NCBI RefSeq assembly: GCF_018636735.1
Contig: NZ_CP045200.1
Coordinates: 434,001 to 498,000, forward strand
Direction: 5' to 3'
Length of the DNA stretch: 64,000 nucleotides
Origin: Erythrobacter sp. 3-20A1M
GTDB taxonomy: Bacteria > Pseudomonadota > Alphaproteobacteria > Sphingomonadales > Sphingomonadaceae
The stretch's first letter is position 1. Every line of letters begins with the position of its first letter. The notes below the pieces were generated by a model, which made no database searches, was not told where the DNA came from, and saw only the letters and a program-made list of their open reading frames with translations. Below, in pieces: positions 9,991-18,379 of this stretch. The position numbers and the translations under genes were made by a program.

Positions 9991-11382
9991 GTGATCAAAC
10001 GCCTCGCTTCCCTTATTCCTCCCCTCGCCATGGCCGGTGCGCTGACCGGACTGGTCGCCGGGCCGGTGCTCGCGCAAGCGACGCCGCCGGCTGCGACCAG
10101 CGACGCGCAGACGCCCGCCACCGACGCCCAGCCGGCGGGTAACGCCTTCGGCATCCCCGACGACGTCGAGGTGTTCGGCAAGCAGGATCCCAACAATCGC
10201 AAGGCGCGCGCGGTCGTCAACGGCCAGGTCATCACCGGGACCGATATCGATCAGCGCGTGGCCCTGGTCGTCTCGGCCTCCCAGGGCAAGATCGCCGACG
10301 AGGATCTCGACCAGCTGCGGATGCAGGTCCTGCGCAACCTGATCGACGAGACGCTCCAGATTCAGGAAGCGAAGCTGCAGGAAGTGTCCGCCGAACCGGC
10401 GCAGGTGGAGCAGACCTACGCCCGCCTGGCGCAGCAGAATTTCGGGCAGGATCCGTCGAAGATGGACGCCTATCTCAAATCGATCGGCTCCTCCCCCGCG
10501 TCGCTCAAGCGCCAGATCGAGGGCGAGCTGGACTGGCGCAATCTGCTCAGCCGCAACGTGGCTCCGTTCGTCAATGTCTCCACCGAAGAGGTAAAGGACA
10601 TGATGGACCGCATGCAGGCATCGCGCGGCACCGACCAGTTCCGCGTGGGCGAAATCTATCTCTCCGCTACGCCCGAGACCGCCGCGACCGTGGAGGCGAA
10701 CGCACGCCGCATCGTCGAGCAGTTGAAGGCCGGGGGCAGCTTCGTGGGCTATGCCCGGCAATATTCGGAAGCCTCGACCGCCGCGACCGGCGGCGATCTC
10801 GGCTATGTCCGGCTCGCGACCCTGCCGCCCGAAATGGCGAGCGTCGTGAGCGAGATGCAGCCCGGACAGCTGGTCGGCCCCGTCGCCGTGCCCGGCGGCT
10901 TTTCCATCCTGTACCTGATCGACCGGCGCAAAATCCTGGCGGCCGACCCCCGCGACGCCGTGCTCAGCTTGAAGCAGATTTCGATCAACTTCCCCAAGGG
11001 AATCTCGCAGAAGGAAGCGGAGGCCAAGACGGTCGCCTTCGCCAAGGCCGTCGAATCGATCCGCGGCTGCGGCGATGCGGACCGCGCCGCGCAGACCGTG
11101 GGGGCGCAGGTCGTCTCCAACGATCAGCTGACCGTCCGCTCGCTTCCGGAACAGCTCCAGTCGAGCATCCTGCAATTGCAGGTCGGGCAGGCAACGCCGC
11201 CCTTCGGCTCGCTGGAAGAGGGCGTTCGCGTCCTGTTGCTGTGTGGGCGCGACGATCCGGAGGAGGCGAACGAGCCGACGATGGAGGAAATGCGCAGCCA
11301 GCTCGAGGACGACCGCATCGACAAGCGCGCGCAGCGTTACCTGCGCGACCTGCGCAACGACGCCTACGTCGAGTACAACTGA
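9991..11382 (+). CDS. surA: SurA-like periplasmic peptidyl-prolyl isomerase
   Basis: The product is a periplasmic chaperone and parvulin isomerase for outer membrane proteins. From the GTG at 9991 it has 463 residues, with a signal peptide (LIPPLAMAGALTGLVAGPVLAQA). A SurA N-terminal chaperone domain follows (ARAVVNGQVITGTDIDQRVAL). A parvulin domain is at about residues 215-310 (VGEIYLSATPET, FVGYARQYSEA, GGDLGYVRL), with a second, weaker parvulin-like part after it. GTG 9991 is chosen because AGGTAGGAC lies just upstream; an alternative GTG at 9949 would put 14 extra residues before the signal peptide. It follows lptD and precedes pdxA by seven bases. Confidence 0.9.
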   Translation: MIKRLASLIPPLAMAGALTGLVAGPVLAQATPPAATSDAQTPATDAQPAGNAFGIPDDVEVFGKQDPNNRKARAVVNGQVITGTDIDQRVALVVSASQGKIADEDLDQLRMQVLRNLIDETLQIQEAKLQEVSAEPAQVEQTYARLAQQNFGQDPSKMDAYLKSIGSSPASLKRQIEGELDWRNLLSRNVAPFVNVSTEEVKDMMDRMQASRGTDQFRVGEIYLSATPETAATVEANARRIVEQLKAGGSFVGYARQYSEASTAATGGDLGYVRLATLPPEMASVVSEMQPGQLVGPVAVPGGFSILYLIDRRKILAADPRDAVLSLKQISINFPKGISQKEAEAKTVAFAKAVESIRGCGDADRAAQTVGAQVVSNDQLTVRSLPEQLQSSILQLQVGQATPPFGSLEEGVRVLLLCGRDDPEEANEPTMEEMRSQLEDDRIDKRAQRYLRDLRNDAYVEYN

Positions 11383-11389
11383 CCCGGTA

Positions 11390-12376
11390 ATGGCGCCGAT
11401 CGCGGTCTCTCTGGGCGATCCGGCCGGGATCGGTCCGGAGCTGATCGCGGCGGCTTGGGCACGGCGGGTGGAAAACGACCTGCCGCCCTTCTTCGTGGTC
11501 GGCGGCGCGGGCGTGCTGCGCGAGGCCGTTCCCGGCCTGCCGGTTGAGCGTATCGCCGCACCGGGGGAGCCATGCGCGGCGTTCGATCGGGCGCTGCCCG
11601 TTCTTACCGATCACGACGGTCCCTATCGCCCGGGATCGCCCGACGTGGCTGGTGCCCGGCTCGCGCTGGCGTCGCTGGAGGGCGCGGTCGCCCTCGCCGT
11701 CGATGGAACCGCCAGCGCCGTCGTCACCGCGCCCATCGCGAAGGGTCGCTTGGCCGAGGTCGGTTTCGCGCATCCGGGCCAGACAGAATTCGTTGCCGCG
11801 GCGGCCGGGGCCGATCCGGACGATGGCGTGATGATGCTGGCCGGGCCGCAGCTTCGCACGGTGCCGGTTACCGTCCATTGCGCGCTGGCCGAGGTGCCCG
11901 AACGCCTCTCCATCGATCTGATCGTCGCCCGTGGCCGGGTGGTCGCCCGCGCGCTGCATGGGGATTTTGGGATCGATCGCCCCCGACTGGCGATCACCGG
12001 CCTCAATCCGCATGCGGGAGAGGACGGCCGCTTCGGCGACGAAGAGGCGCGCATCATCACCCCTGCCATCGCGGCGCTTCGGAGCGAAGGCGTCGTCGCC
12101 AGCGGCCCGCACCCCGCCGACGCGCTGTTCGCGCCGCGCGCTCGCGCAGGCTACGACGCGGCGCTGTGCATGTATCACGACCAGGCGCTGATCCCGCTCA
12201 AAACGCTCGATTTCGATCAGGGCGTCAACGTCACGCTCGGCCTGCCGGTGGTGCGCACCAGTCCCGATCACGGTACCGCTTTCGATATCGCGGGCAAGGG
12301 GTTGGCCGATCCGGGGGCGACCATTGCCGCGATCCGCATGGCGGGCGAGATCGCTGCGCGACGGAGTGCAACCTGA
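11390..12376 (+). CDS. pdxA: 4-hydroxythreonine-4-phosphate dehydrogenase
   Basis: PdxA oxidises 4-phosphohydroxy-L-threonine in pyridoxal 5'-phosphate synthesis. The 328-residue product starts MAPIAVSLGDPAGIGPELI, a family hallmark. It has GLNPHAGEDG, the metal-ligand segment MYHDQALIPLKTL and the C-terminal GTAFDIAGKG. The ATG at 11390 falls seven bases after the surA stop. The operon order matches that in many Gram-negative bacteria. Confidence 0.97.
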   Translation: MAPIAVSLGDPAGIGPELIAAAWARRVENDLPPFFVVGGAGVLREAVPGLPVERIAAPGEPCAAFDRALPVLTDHDGPYRPGSPDVAGARLALASLEGAVALAVDGTASAVVTAPIAKGRLAEVGFAHPGQTEFVAAAAGADPDDGVMMLAGPQLRTVPVTVHCALAEVPERLSIDLIVARGRVVARALHGDFGIDRPRLAITGLNPHAGEDGRFGDEEARIITPAIAALRSEGVVASGPHPADALFAPRARAGYDAALCMYHDQALIPLKTLDFDQGVNVTLGLPVVRTSPDHGTAFDIAGKGLADPGATIAAIRMAGEIAARRSAT

Positions 12377-12422
12377 GCGGACGGCCCGCCCCGCTGCGAC
12401 TAGCAGCGCCTACGGCGCGGCA

Positions 12423-12466
12423 AGTCTCGCTCCCCTCCCGCTTGCGTGAAGGGTAGGGGGTGGGAC
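12423..12466. repeat. Pyrimidine/purine palindromic repeat, degenerate
   Basis: Between pdxA and rsmA there is a TCCCCTCCCGCTTGCG segment followed by GAAGGGTAGGGGGTGGG. The C-rich and G-rich arms are imperfectly complementary and can form a hairpin. Similar CTCCCCTCCCGC...GGGTGGG elements are, as far as I know, scattered through sphingomonad genomes. The element ends two bases before the rsmA start codon, so it could also affect rsmA translation. The repeat nature cannot be confirmed inside this window because only one copy is seen. Confidence 0.4.
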
Positions 12467-12467
12467 A

Positions 12468-13301
12468 ATGACCGATCTTGCCCCCCAGCTTCCCCCCTTA
12501 CGCGAAGTCATCGCCCGCCATGGCCTGTCAGCCAGCAAGGCGCTGGGCCAGAACTTCCTGTTCGACGAACAGCTGCTCGACCGGATCGCCGCCCTGCCCG
12601 GCTCGCTGGAAGGCCGCGCAGTGCTGGAGATTGGCCCCGGCCCCGGCGGCCTGACGCGCGCCGCGCTGCGCGCCGGGGCGCGCGTCACCGCGATCGAGAT
12701 GGATCGCCGCTGCCTCCCCGCGCTGGCCGAATTGGCCGACGCCTTTCCGGGCCGGTTGCGGGTGATAGAGGGTGACGCGCTGAAGCTCGATCACGATGCG
12801 ATCATGGGCGAACCCTACGCGATCCTCTCAAACCTGCCCTACAATGTCGGCACCGCGCTGTTCACGCGCTGGCTGTCTGCGCCGGCCTGGCCGCCGCTTT
12901 GGACTTCGCTGACGCTGATGTTCCAGCAGGAGGTCGCGCAGCGCATCGTTGCCGCCTCGGGTGGCTCGGCCTTCGGGCGGCTTGCGGTCCTCTCCCAATG
13001 GCGCAGCACGGCGAAGCTGGCGATGAAGGTCCACCGCAGCGCGTTCACCCCCCCGCCCAAGGTTATGAGCGCGGTCGTCCACGTCGAGCCCGCAGCCATG
13101 CCCGAGGGCGTTGACCCCGCCCTCCTCTCGCGGCTGACCGAGGCGGCGTTCGGGCAGCGGCGCAAGATGCTGCGCCAGAGCCTGAAGGGCGTGCCGGGCG
13201 CGGTCGCGGCGCTCGAATCGCTCGGGATCGAGCCGACACGCCGCGCCGAGACGCTCTCGGTGGCCGACTTCGTCACGCTCGCACGCCTGCTGGGCCAGTA
13301 A
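12468..13301 (+). CDS. rsmA: 16S rRNA dimethyladenosine transferase
   Basis: RsmA (KsgA) dimethylates two adjacent adenines near the 3' end of 16S rRNA using S-adenosylmethionine. The 277-residue product has the entry motif ALGQNFLFDEQLLDRIA, the SAM-binding motif EIGPGPGGLTRAAL and the catalytic NLPYNVG. The C-terminal helical domain includes FGQRRKMLRQSLKG. It is the last gene of the lptD-surA-pdxA-rsmA run. Confidence 0.97.
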   Translation: MTDLAPQLPPLREVIARHGLSASKALGQNFLFDEQLLDRIAALPGSLEGRAVLEIGPGPGGLTRAALRAGARVTAIEMDRRCLPALAELADAFPGRLRVIEGDALKLDHDAIMGEPYAILSNLPYNVGTALFTRWLSAPAWPPLWTSLTLMFQQEVAQRIVAASGGSAFGRLAVLSQWRSTAKLAMKVHRSAFTPPPKVMSAVVHVEPAAMPEGVDPALLSRLTEAAFGQRRKMLRQSLKGVPGAVAALESLGIEPTRRAETLSVADFVTLARLLGQ

Positions 13302-13342
13302 GCGCACTTGGCCCGCGCCGCCCCTGTCGCTAGGCGGTGGGT

Positions 13343-14554
13343 ATGACCAGACTTACCGGAACCTTGAAAGACGCGATCGAAACCATCGACGGCGCGCAGA
13401 TGCTTTCCCATGTCGAGCGCTGGGCGCAGATCAACAGCGGCACGTCGAACCACGAGGGCCTCGCCCGTATGGCACAGGAACTGTCCGACGCTTTCTCCGT
13501 CCTCCCCGGCGAGATCACGCTGGAGGAGCCCGCCCCCGTCACCGCTGTCGATGCCGCTGGCAAGGAGACGGCGGTTGAGAACGGCAAGCATTTCCTGTTG
13601 CGGGTCCGGCCGGAGGCTGAGCGGCGCTTCATCCTGACCGGGCACATGGACACCGTGTTTCCCGCCGATCACCCATTCCAGCAGCTGACCTGGCTCGACG
13701 AGGAAACCCTGAACGGCCCCGGCACCGCCGACATGAAGGGCGGACTCGCGATCATCCTCGCCTCGCTTCGCGCCCTGGAAGGCACCGAGGCATGGCAGCA
13801 GGTCGGCTACGACGTGCTGATCAATGCGGACGAGGAAACCGGCTCGCTCTCCTCCGCCCCGCTGATCGAGCGGACCGCGCAGGGCAAATACGCCGCGCTC
13901 ACCTTCGAACCCGCCGCGACGTCGGAGGGGCGGCTCGCCCACGCGCGCGGCGGCAGCGGCAATTACAGCCTCACCGTCACCGGCAAGTCCGCCCATGCCG
14001 GGCGCAATCCTCAGGACGGACGCAATGCCATCGTCGCCGCATCCACCCTCGCGGTGCGGCTGAAAGAGCTTCAGCGCGACGATATCAGCGTGAATCCGGC
14101 GAAGATCGACGGCGGCGCCGCCAACAACGTCGTTCCCGACCACGCCGTGCTGCGCTTCAACATCCGGCCCAAGGAGCCTGCCGCGGCGGAACGCTTCGAA
14201 GCGGAGATGAACGCTTTGATCGCCGAGGTGAAACAGGCTCAGGAGGTCGATATCGCGGTGCATGGCGGCATCTCGCGCCCGCCCAAGCCGGTCGACCGGC
14301 AGGCGCAGAAGCTGTTCGACCTGGTGCGCGATTGCGGTGCGGAGCTGGGCCAGGAGATCGACTGGCAGCCGACCGGCGGGGTGTGCGACGGCAACAATAT
14401 CGCGGCGACCGGCGTGCCGGTGGTCGACACCATGGGGGTGCGCGGGGGCAAGATCCACTCGCCCGACGAATTCATGATCGCCCCCAGCCTGAAAGAGCGT
14501 GCCGCGCTCGCGGCCATGGTCCTGCATCAACTGGCGACGGAGAACGTGTTGTGA
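13343..14554 (+). CDS. M20-family metallo-hydrolase (carboxypeptidase G2-like)
   Basis: The product is 403 residues and matches the M20 family of two-zinc amidohydrolases: metal ligands in TGHMDTVF and GTADMKGG, the catalytic Glu in DEETGS, and a dimerisation domain after GKSAHAG. M20 enzymes hydrolyse amide bonds of acylated amino acids or C-terminal glutamate. It overlaps astA by four bases (GTGA), so it is translationally coupled to arginine catabolism genes. The usual succinylglutamate desuccinylase, AstE, is an M14 enzyme and is absent here. I infer this hydrolase may remove succinyl groups in that pathway, but the sequence does not show this. ATG 13343 is preferred to GTG 13337. Confidence 0.8.
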   Translation: MTRLTGTLKDAIETIDGAQMLSHVERWAQINSGTSNHEGLARMAQELSDAFSVLPGEITLEEPAPVTAVDAAGKETAVENGKHFLLRVRPEAERRFILTGHMDTVFPADHPFQQLTWLDEETLNGPGTADMKGGLAIILASLRALEGTEAWQQVGYDVLINADEETGSLSSAPLIERTAQGKYAALTFEPAATSEGRLAHARGGSGNYSLTVTGKSAHAGRNPQDGRNAIVAASTLAVRLKELQRDDISVNPAKIDGGAANNVVPDHAVLRFNIRPKEPAAAERFEAEMNALIAEVKQAQEVDIAVHGGISRPPKPVDRQAQKLFDLVRDCGAELGQEIDWQPTGGVCDGNNIAATGVPVVDTMGVRGGKIHSPDEFMIAPSLKERAALAAMVLHQLATENVL

Positions 14555-15564
14555 GTTTCCGCCTGCGCGCCTCGCGCCCCGACGATATCGAACCGCTTTA
14601 CGAAATGGCCAAGCTGACCGGCGGGGGCTTCACCAACCTGCCCGCCGATCGCGATGCGCTGGGCGCGAAGCTGGAGCGGTCGCGCGACGCGTTCTCGCGC
14701 ACGCAGGATACGCTGGGCGACGACCAGTTCGTGCTGGTGCTGGAGAATACGGAGACCGGCGCGGTGCGCGGGACGTGCCAGCTGTTCTCGCAGGTCGGGC
14801 AGCAATGGCCGTTCTACTCCTACCGCCTGACCACGCTGACCCAGCACAGCCAGGAACTGGACCGCACGGTGCGGGCAGAACTGCTGAGCCTCGTCACCGA
14901 TCTGGAGGGTTGCAGCGAAGTCGGCGGGCTGTTCCTGCACCCGAACGAGCGCGCGGGCGGGCTCGGCCTGCTGCTGGCGCGCAGCCGCTATTTGTTCATC
15001 GCCATGCACCGCGCGCGGTTTGCCGAGCGCGTGCTTGCCGAACTGCGCGGCATTATCGACGATCGCGGTGGCTCGCCGTTCTGGGACGGCGTCGCAGGCC
15101 GCTTCTTCGGGATGAGCTTTCAGGAGGCGGATTATTTCAACGCTATCAACGGCAACCAGTTCATCGCCGACCTGATGCCCAAGCACCCGGTCTATATCGC
15201 CATGTTGGACGACGATGCGCGCGATGTGATCGGCCTGCCGCACCCCACCGGGCGCGCGGCGATGCGCATGCTGGAGAAGGAAGGCTTCGCCTACGAAGGC
15301 TATGTCGACATCTTCGACGGCGGCCCGACCATGCTGGCGAAGACCGACCAGGTGAAGAGCGTCGCGGGCGCGCATAGTGGGAGCGTGTCGGCGACCGATG
15401 CGTCCGACGGTGAACGCGCGCTGCTGGCGGCGGGCACGCTGACCGATTTCCGCTCATGCTACGGCAGGCGCGCGGTCGATGGCGATGGAGTGGCGATCGA
15501 CGCGGAGGCCGCGCACACGCTGGGCGTCGGCGAAGGCGACACCGTGTGGAGCGTGGTGCGGTAG
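14551..15564 (+). CDS. astA: Arginine N-succinyltransferase
   Basis: AstA transfers succinyl from succinyl-CoA to the alpha-amino group of arginine, the first step of the AST pathway. The 337-residue length is normal. The start reads MSFRLRASRPDDIEPLYEMA followed by KLTGGGFTNLP, as in the family. Other conserved parts are GCSEVGGLFLHP, the segment MSFQEADYFNAINGNQFIAD and LMPKHPVYIAML. It starts with a GTG that overlaps the upstream M20 gene stop and is followed after 142 bases by astB. Confidence 0.94.
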   Translation: MSFRLRASRPDDIEPLYEMAKLTGGGFTNLPADRDALGAKLERSRDAFSRTQDTLGDDQFVLVLENTETGAVRGTCQLFSQVGQQWPFYSYRLTTLTQHSQELDRTVRAELLSLVTDLEGCSEVGGLFLHPNERAGGLGLLLARSRYLFIAMHRARFAERVLAELRGIIDDRGGSPFWDGVAGRFFGMSFQEADYFNAINGNQFIADLMPKHPVYIAMLDDDARDVIGLPHPTGRAAMRMLEKEGFAYEGYVDIFDGGPTMLAKTDQVKSVAGAHSGSVSATDASDGERALLAAGTLTDFRSCYGRRAVDGDGVAIDAEAAHTLGVGEGDTVWSVVR

Positions 15565-15581
15565 CCCATTTCCCACCCCAC

Positions 15582-15694
15582 TCGGACTGAGCTTGTCGAA
15601 GTCCGGTTCTCTGATCTAGCGCTTCACCTCAAGTGAAGGACGATCCTTCGACAAGCTCAGGATGAGCGGACTTCGACAAGCTCGGGACGAGCGG
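15582..15694. repeat. Three copies of a CTTCGACAAGCTC element
   Basis: In the gap between astA and astB the 13-base core CTTCGACAAGCTC occurs once reversed (15589-15601) and twice forward (about 15647-15659 and 15671-15683). The two forward copies continue as AGGATGAGCGG and GGGACGAGCGG. The reversed and first forward copies can pair into a long stem. Elements of this type are common in sphingomonad genomes as far as I know. They could act as a transcription-attenuating or mRNA-stabilising structure between the two ast genes; that is inference. Confidence 0.75.
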
Positions 15695-15706
15695 GAAAGG
15701 TTGGAA

Positions 15707-16954
15707 ATGCTGCGCGAGATCAATTTCGACGGGATCGTCGGACCGAGCCACAATTACGCAGGGCTCAGCCTAGGCAATATCGCCAGCGCCAGCCATGGCG
15801 GCGACCCGTCCTACCCGCGCGCGGCGGCGTTGCAGGGGCTCGCCAAGATGCGCGCGAACATGGAACTGGGCTTGCCGCAGGGCTTCCTGCTGCCCCTGCC
15901 CCGTCCCAACTCCGCTTTGCTGGAGGCGCTGGCGGTCGATCGCAGCGCCGACCGCGCGCTGCTCGCCGCGGCGTGGTCCGCCTCCAGCATGTGGACCGCC
16001 AACGCCGCGACCGTCAGCCCGGCCCCCGATACGAATGACGGGCTTTGCCACCTGACCCCGGCGAACCTTGCGACCATGCTGCACCGCGCCCAGGAATGGC
16101 CCGACACCAAGGCGCAGCTTGCCCTCGCCTTTGCCGACGAGGCGAATTTCGCTGTCCACGACGCCATCCCCGGCAGCTTCGGCGACGAGGGTGCGGCCAA
16201 CCACATGCGCTTTTGCGACAGTCACGGCGCGCCGGGCGTCGAGGTATTCGTCTATGGTCGGCCGGGCGGCAAGTTCCCCGCGCGCCAGCACGAGCAGGCG
16301 AGCCGCGCCATTGCGCGCCGTCACGGGCTCGATCCCGAGAAATGCGTTTTCGTTGAGCAGAACCCCGAGGCGATCGAGGCGGGCGCGTTTCACAACGACG
16401 TGGTCGCGGTCGCGAACGAGCGGGTGCTGTTCACCCACGCCCGCGCCTTCGCCGACCAACGGGGCGCTTATCGCGCGATCCGCGAAGCCTTCCCCGCGCT
16501 CGAAGTGGTCGAGGTGGCGGAGGACGACGTCCCGCTGACCGAGGCGATCGCGACCTATCTCTTCAACGCCCAACTGGTGACGCTCGGCGACAAGGAAATG
16601 GCGCTGATCGTCCCCTCCGAATGCCAGGAGAGCGAGGCGGTGCGCACCTATCTCGATTCGCTGCTGCAGAAGGCCGGACCGATCCGCCGCATGATCCCGG
16701 TCGACGTGCGCCAGTCGATGGCCAATGGCGGCGGCCCCGCCTGTCTGCGGCTGCGCGTGGTCGCGGACCCGGCGACGGTCGATCCGCGCTTCCTGCTCGA
16801 TGCCGACAAGGCTGAGCGGATTGCGCGGGTGATCGAACAGCACTGGCCGCACGAGATCGCGCCGGGCGCCTTGGGCGATTCCGCGCTGGCGGAACAGGTG
16901 ACGGAAGCGCGCGCCGCGCTGCTCGATACGCTCGATCTCGGCGAGCTTGGTTAA
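15707..16954 (+). CDS. astB: N-succinylarginine dihydrolase
   Basis: AstB converts N2-succinylarginine to succinylornithine, two ammonia and carbon dioxide. From ATG 15707 the product is 415 residues, with the conserved MLREINFDGIVGPSHNYAG start. It also has FLLPLPRPNSALLEAL, MWTANAATVSPAPD (catalytic region), GAFHNDVVAVAN (active-site His) and MANGGGPACLRLRV near the C-terminus (Cys nucleophile). An upstream in-frame start would translate the repeat region and is rejected. No astC or astD lies nearby. Confidence 0.95.
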   Translation: MLREINFDGIVGPSHNYAGLSLGNIASASHGGDPSYPRAAALQGLAKMRANMELGLPQGFLLPLPRPNSALLEALAVDRSADRALLAAAWSASSMWTANAATVSPAPDTNDGLCHLTPANLATMLHRAQEWPDTKAQLALAFADEANFAVHDAIPGSFGDEGAANHMRFCDSHGAPGVEVFVYGRPGGKFPARQHEQASRAIARRHGLDPEKCVFVEQNPEAIEAGAFHNDVVAVANERVLFTHARAFADQRGAYRAIREAFPALEVVEVAEDDVPLTEAIATYLFNAQLVTLGDKEMALIVPSECQESEAVRTYLDSLLQKAGPIRRMIPVDVRQSMANGGGPACLRLRVVADPATVDPRFLLDADKAERIARVIEQHWPHEIAPGALGDSALAEQVTEARAALLDTLDLGELG

Positions 16955-17074
16955 CGCGCTTGCCGCTGGCTGTCGCGCGCGCTTACACTCCCCACCATGT
17001 TAACCACCGGAGCCCCGGCGCACCGCCGCTGGCACGGCTCTTGTTGTTCGAACGGTTAAGGATTTCGGGGATTT

Positions 17075-17335
17075 ATGCTCAAGAAGATCAGCCGCCTGTT
17101 CGTCATCAAGACCCGCTGGGAAGCGTTCCTGATCATCTACGCGCTGGCACTCGGCGCATGTCAGCGCGGGATCGTCTATCTCGGGCAATATCCCGGCTGG
17201 GGTGGCAAGCTGCTGTTCCTCGCCTGCACCGGTTCGGTGTTCATGGCCGGCGCAAAGATCCTCGACTGCCTGAAGCACGAGAAAGCGGCGCGGGAGCTAG
17301 AGGCGGCTGCTTCTTCTACCTCTTCACCGCAGTGA
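17075..17335 (+). CDS. Small two-helix membrane protein
   Basis: The product is 86 residues with two predicted transmembrane segments: WEAFLIIYALALGACQRGIVY (about 15-35) and LLFLACTGSVFMAGAKIL (about 46-63). The tail is charged and Ala/Ser-rich. A purine-rich GGGGATTT precedes the ATG. I recognise no function; proteins with this look occur in related genomes. It lies between astB and the tmRNA, which is on the other strand. Confidence 0.65.
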   Translation: MLKKISRLFVIKTRWEAFLIIYALALGACQRGIVYLGQYPGWGGKLLFLACTGSVFMAGAKILDCLKHEKAARELEAAASSTSSPQ

Positions 17336-17374
17336 AAACCCGGCTCCAGCTACGCGCGCTCATCGATGAAAGAG

Positions 17375-17410
17375 AAAGGTGGAGGGCTTCTGTTGCTACG
17401 TGCCCTCCGG
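17375..17410 (-). terminator. Possible terminator below the tmRNA gene
   Basis: GGAGGGC (17381-17387) and GCCCTCC (17402-17408) form a 7-bp stem. Read on the minus strand the stem is followed by ACCTTTCTCTTTC, a weak U-rich tract. It lies about 60-90 bases beyond the end of the tmRNA coding piece, so it may end that transcript. Confidence 0.4.
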
Positions 17411-17464
17411 ACGCCCGGAATCCGCTTCTGTTGCCCGGTGGGCCCAACCGCGCTTTAGCTTTGT

Positions 17465-17735
17465 AAATTCAGGCCGTTAGGCCATCAAATTACGCAGCGA
17501 GTGCGAGTGCTTCGTTGTCGTTGGCACTTGTGTGTTGTGAACATTTTTACGGGATACTCAGCCCGAGCGAAAACTGCGTCTTTCAACACACGTCGATCCT
17601 GGTTCGGCCCCGTCAGAAAGCGCGGTTTCCCGCGATTTTTGGTGGAGCCGCCGGGTACTGCCCCCGGGTCCGTTGTGTCTATTGCACGCCGCACTTTATC
17701 GCCATAGCCGGTCGAAACCGGCAAACCCCATATAG
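17465..17735 (-). ncRNA. ssrA: tmRNA, circularly permuted two-piece form
   Basis: tmRNA rescues stalled ribosomes and tags the nascent chain for degradation. On the minus strand the acceptor piece comes first: a UUCG hairpin GCCGGTTTCGACCGGC (17722-17707), then a T-arm-like segment and CGGCTCCACCA ending at 17640. A loop of about 28 bases follows. The coding piece then begins GGGGCCGAACCAGGATCGAC at 17611. GGGGCCG and CGGCTCC pair as a 7-bp acceptor stem. The tag frame (17525-17490) reads GCC AAC GAC AAC GAA GCA then CTC GCA CTC GCT GCG TAA, giving ANDNEALALAA. The GGCCTAACGGCC hairpin follows. This permuted order is typical of alphaproteobacteria. Outer ends are approximate. It begins just beyond the mscL stop. 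Confidence 0.93.
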
Positions 17736-17746
17736 CGATGCGCCCC

Positions 17747-18262
17747 TTAATGTGAAGTGGACGGGCCACTTTCGGTCTCGCCCGGCACGACGCCCTTCCG
17801 CTCCGCCTTCAATTCGGCGAGAATCTTCTTCAGCACGTCGAGTTGCGGGTCAGTCGGCACCTCGGGCGTCTTGGCGGTGTCCTCCGCTTCGACCTGCTTG
17901 TTCTCGATCTCCTCGAGCACCTTGTTCACGCTGCGCACCAGCAGGAACAGCGCGAAGGCGAGGATCAGGAAATTGACCACCTGGGTCAGGAAATCGCCAT
18001 ACCCCACCATGGCGACTCCCGCTTCCTTCAGTTGCGCATAGTTGTCGCGCGCGCCGGTGTAACCTTCGGGAATCGCGCCCAGCCGGATGAACCAGTTCGA
18101 GAAATCGACATCGCCGAAAATCCAGCCGATCAGCGGCATCAGGATGCTTTCGGTCAGAGACGTGGTGATTTTCCCGAACGCCGCGCCGATGACCACGCCG
18201 ACCGCCAGGTCCAGCACATTGCCGCGCGCGATGAATTTCTTGAACTCGGCGAAAAAGCCCAT
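17747..18262 (-). CDS. mscL: Large-conductance mechanosensitive channel
   Basis: MscL is a homopentameric inner membrane channel that opens under membrane tension to release solutes on osmotic downshock. The 171-residue product starts MGFFAEFKKFIARGNVLDLA and continues through the TM1 pore segment VGVVIGAAFGKIT. A periplasmic loop leads to TM2 (VVNFLILAFALFLLVRSVNK) and a charged cytoplasmic helix (LDVLKKILAELKAER). The periplasmic loop and C-terminus are longer than in E. coli. It ends just before the tmRNA on the same strand. Confidence 0.96.
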   Translation of the reverse strand: MGFFAEFKKFIARGNVLDLAVGVVIGAAFGKITTSLTESILMPLIGWIFGDVDFSNWFIRLGAIPEGYTGARDNYAQLKEAGVAMVGYGDFLTQVVNFLILAFALFLLVRSVNKVLEEIENKQVEAEDTAKTPEVPTDPQLDVLKKILAELKAERKGVVPGETESGPSTSH

Positions 18263-18344
18263 CCGTCTCTGCTCCTGCTGTCTCTGGGGCCAGATGGCAC
18301 AGCCGCTTTTGCGAGGCAAACGCTTGCGGGGCCGCGTACGTGTG

Positions 18345-18379
18345 CTATACCAGCAACACAGTTATCCTCGGAGGATTTA
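18345..18379 (+). promoter_or_regulatory. Possible promoter end and strong RBS of lemA
   Basis: TATACC at 18353-18358 looks like a -10 box, with TTGCGG about 16 bases upstream as a possible -35. A strong Shine-Dalgarno GGAGG at 18370-18374 sits six bases before the lemA ATG. The promoter is a pattern match only; the RBS is clear. Confidence 0.4.

Noticed and set aside
17485-17769. A 94-codon minus-strand protein frame
   Set aside because: The bases are explained by the two-piece tmRNA, whose pairing and tag sequence are clear.
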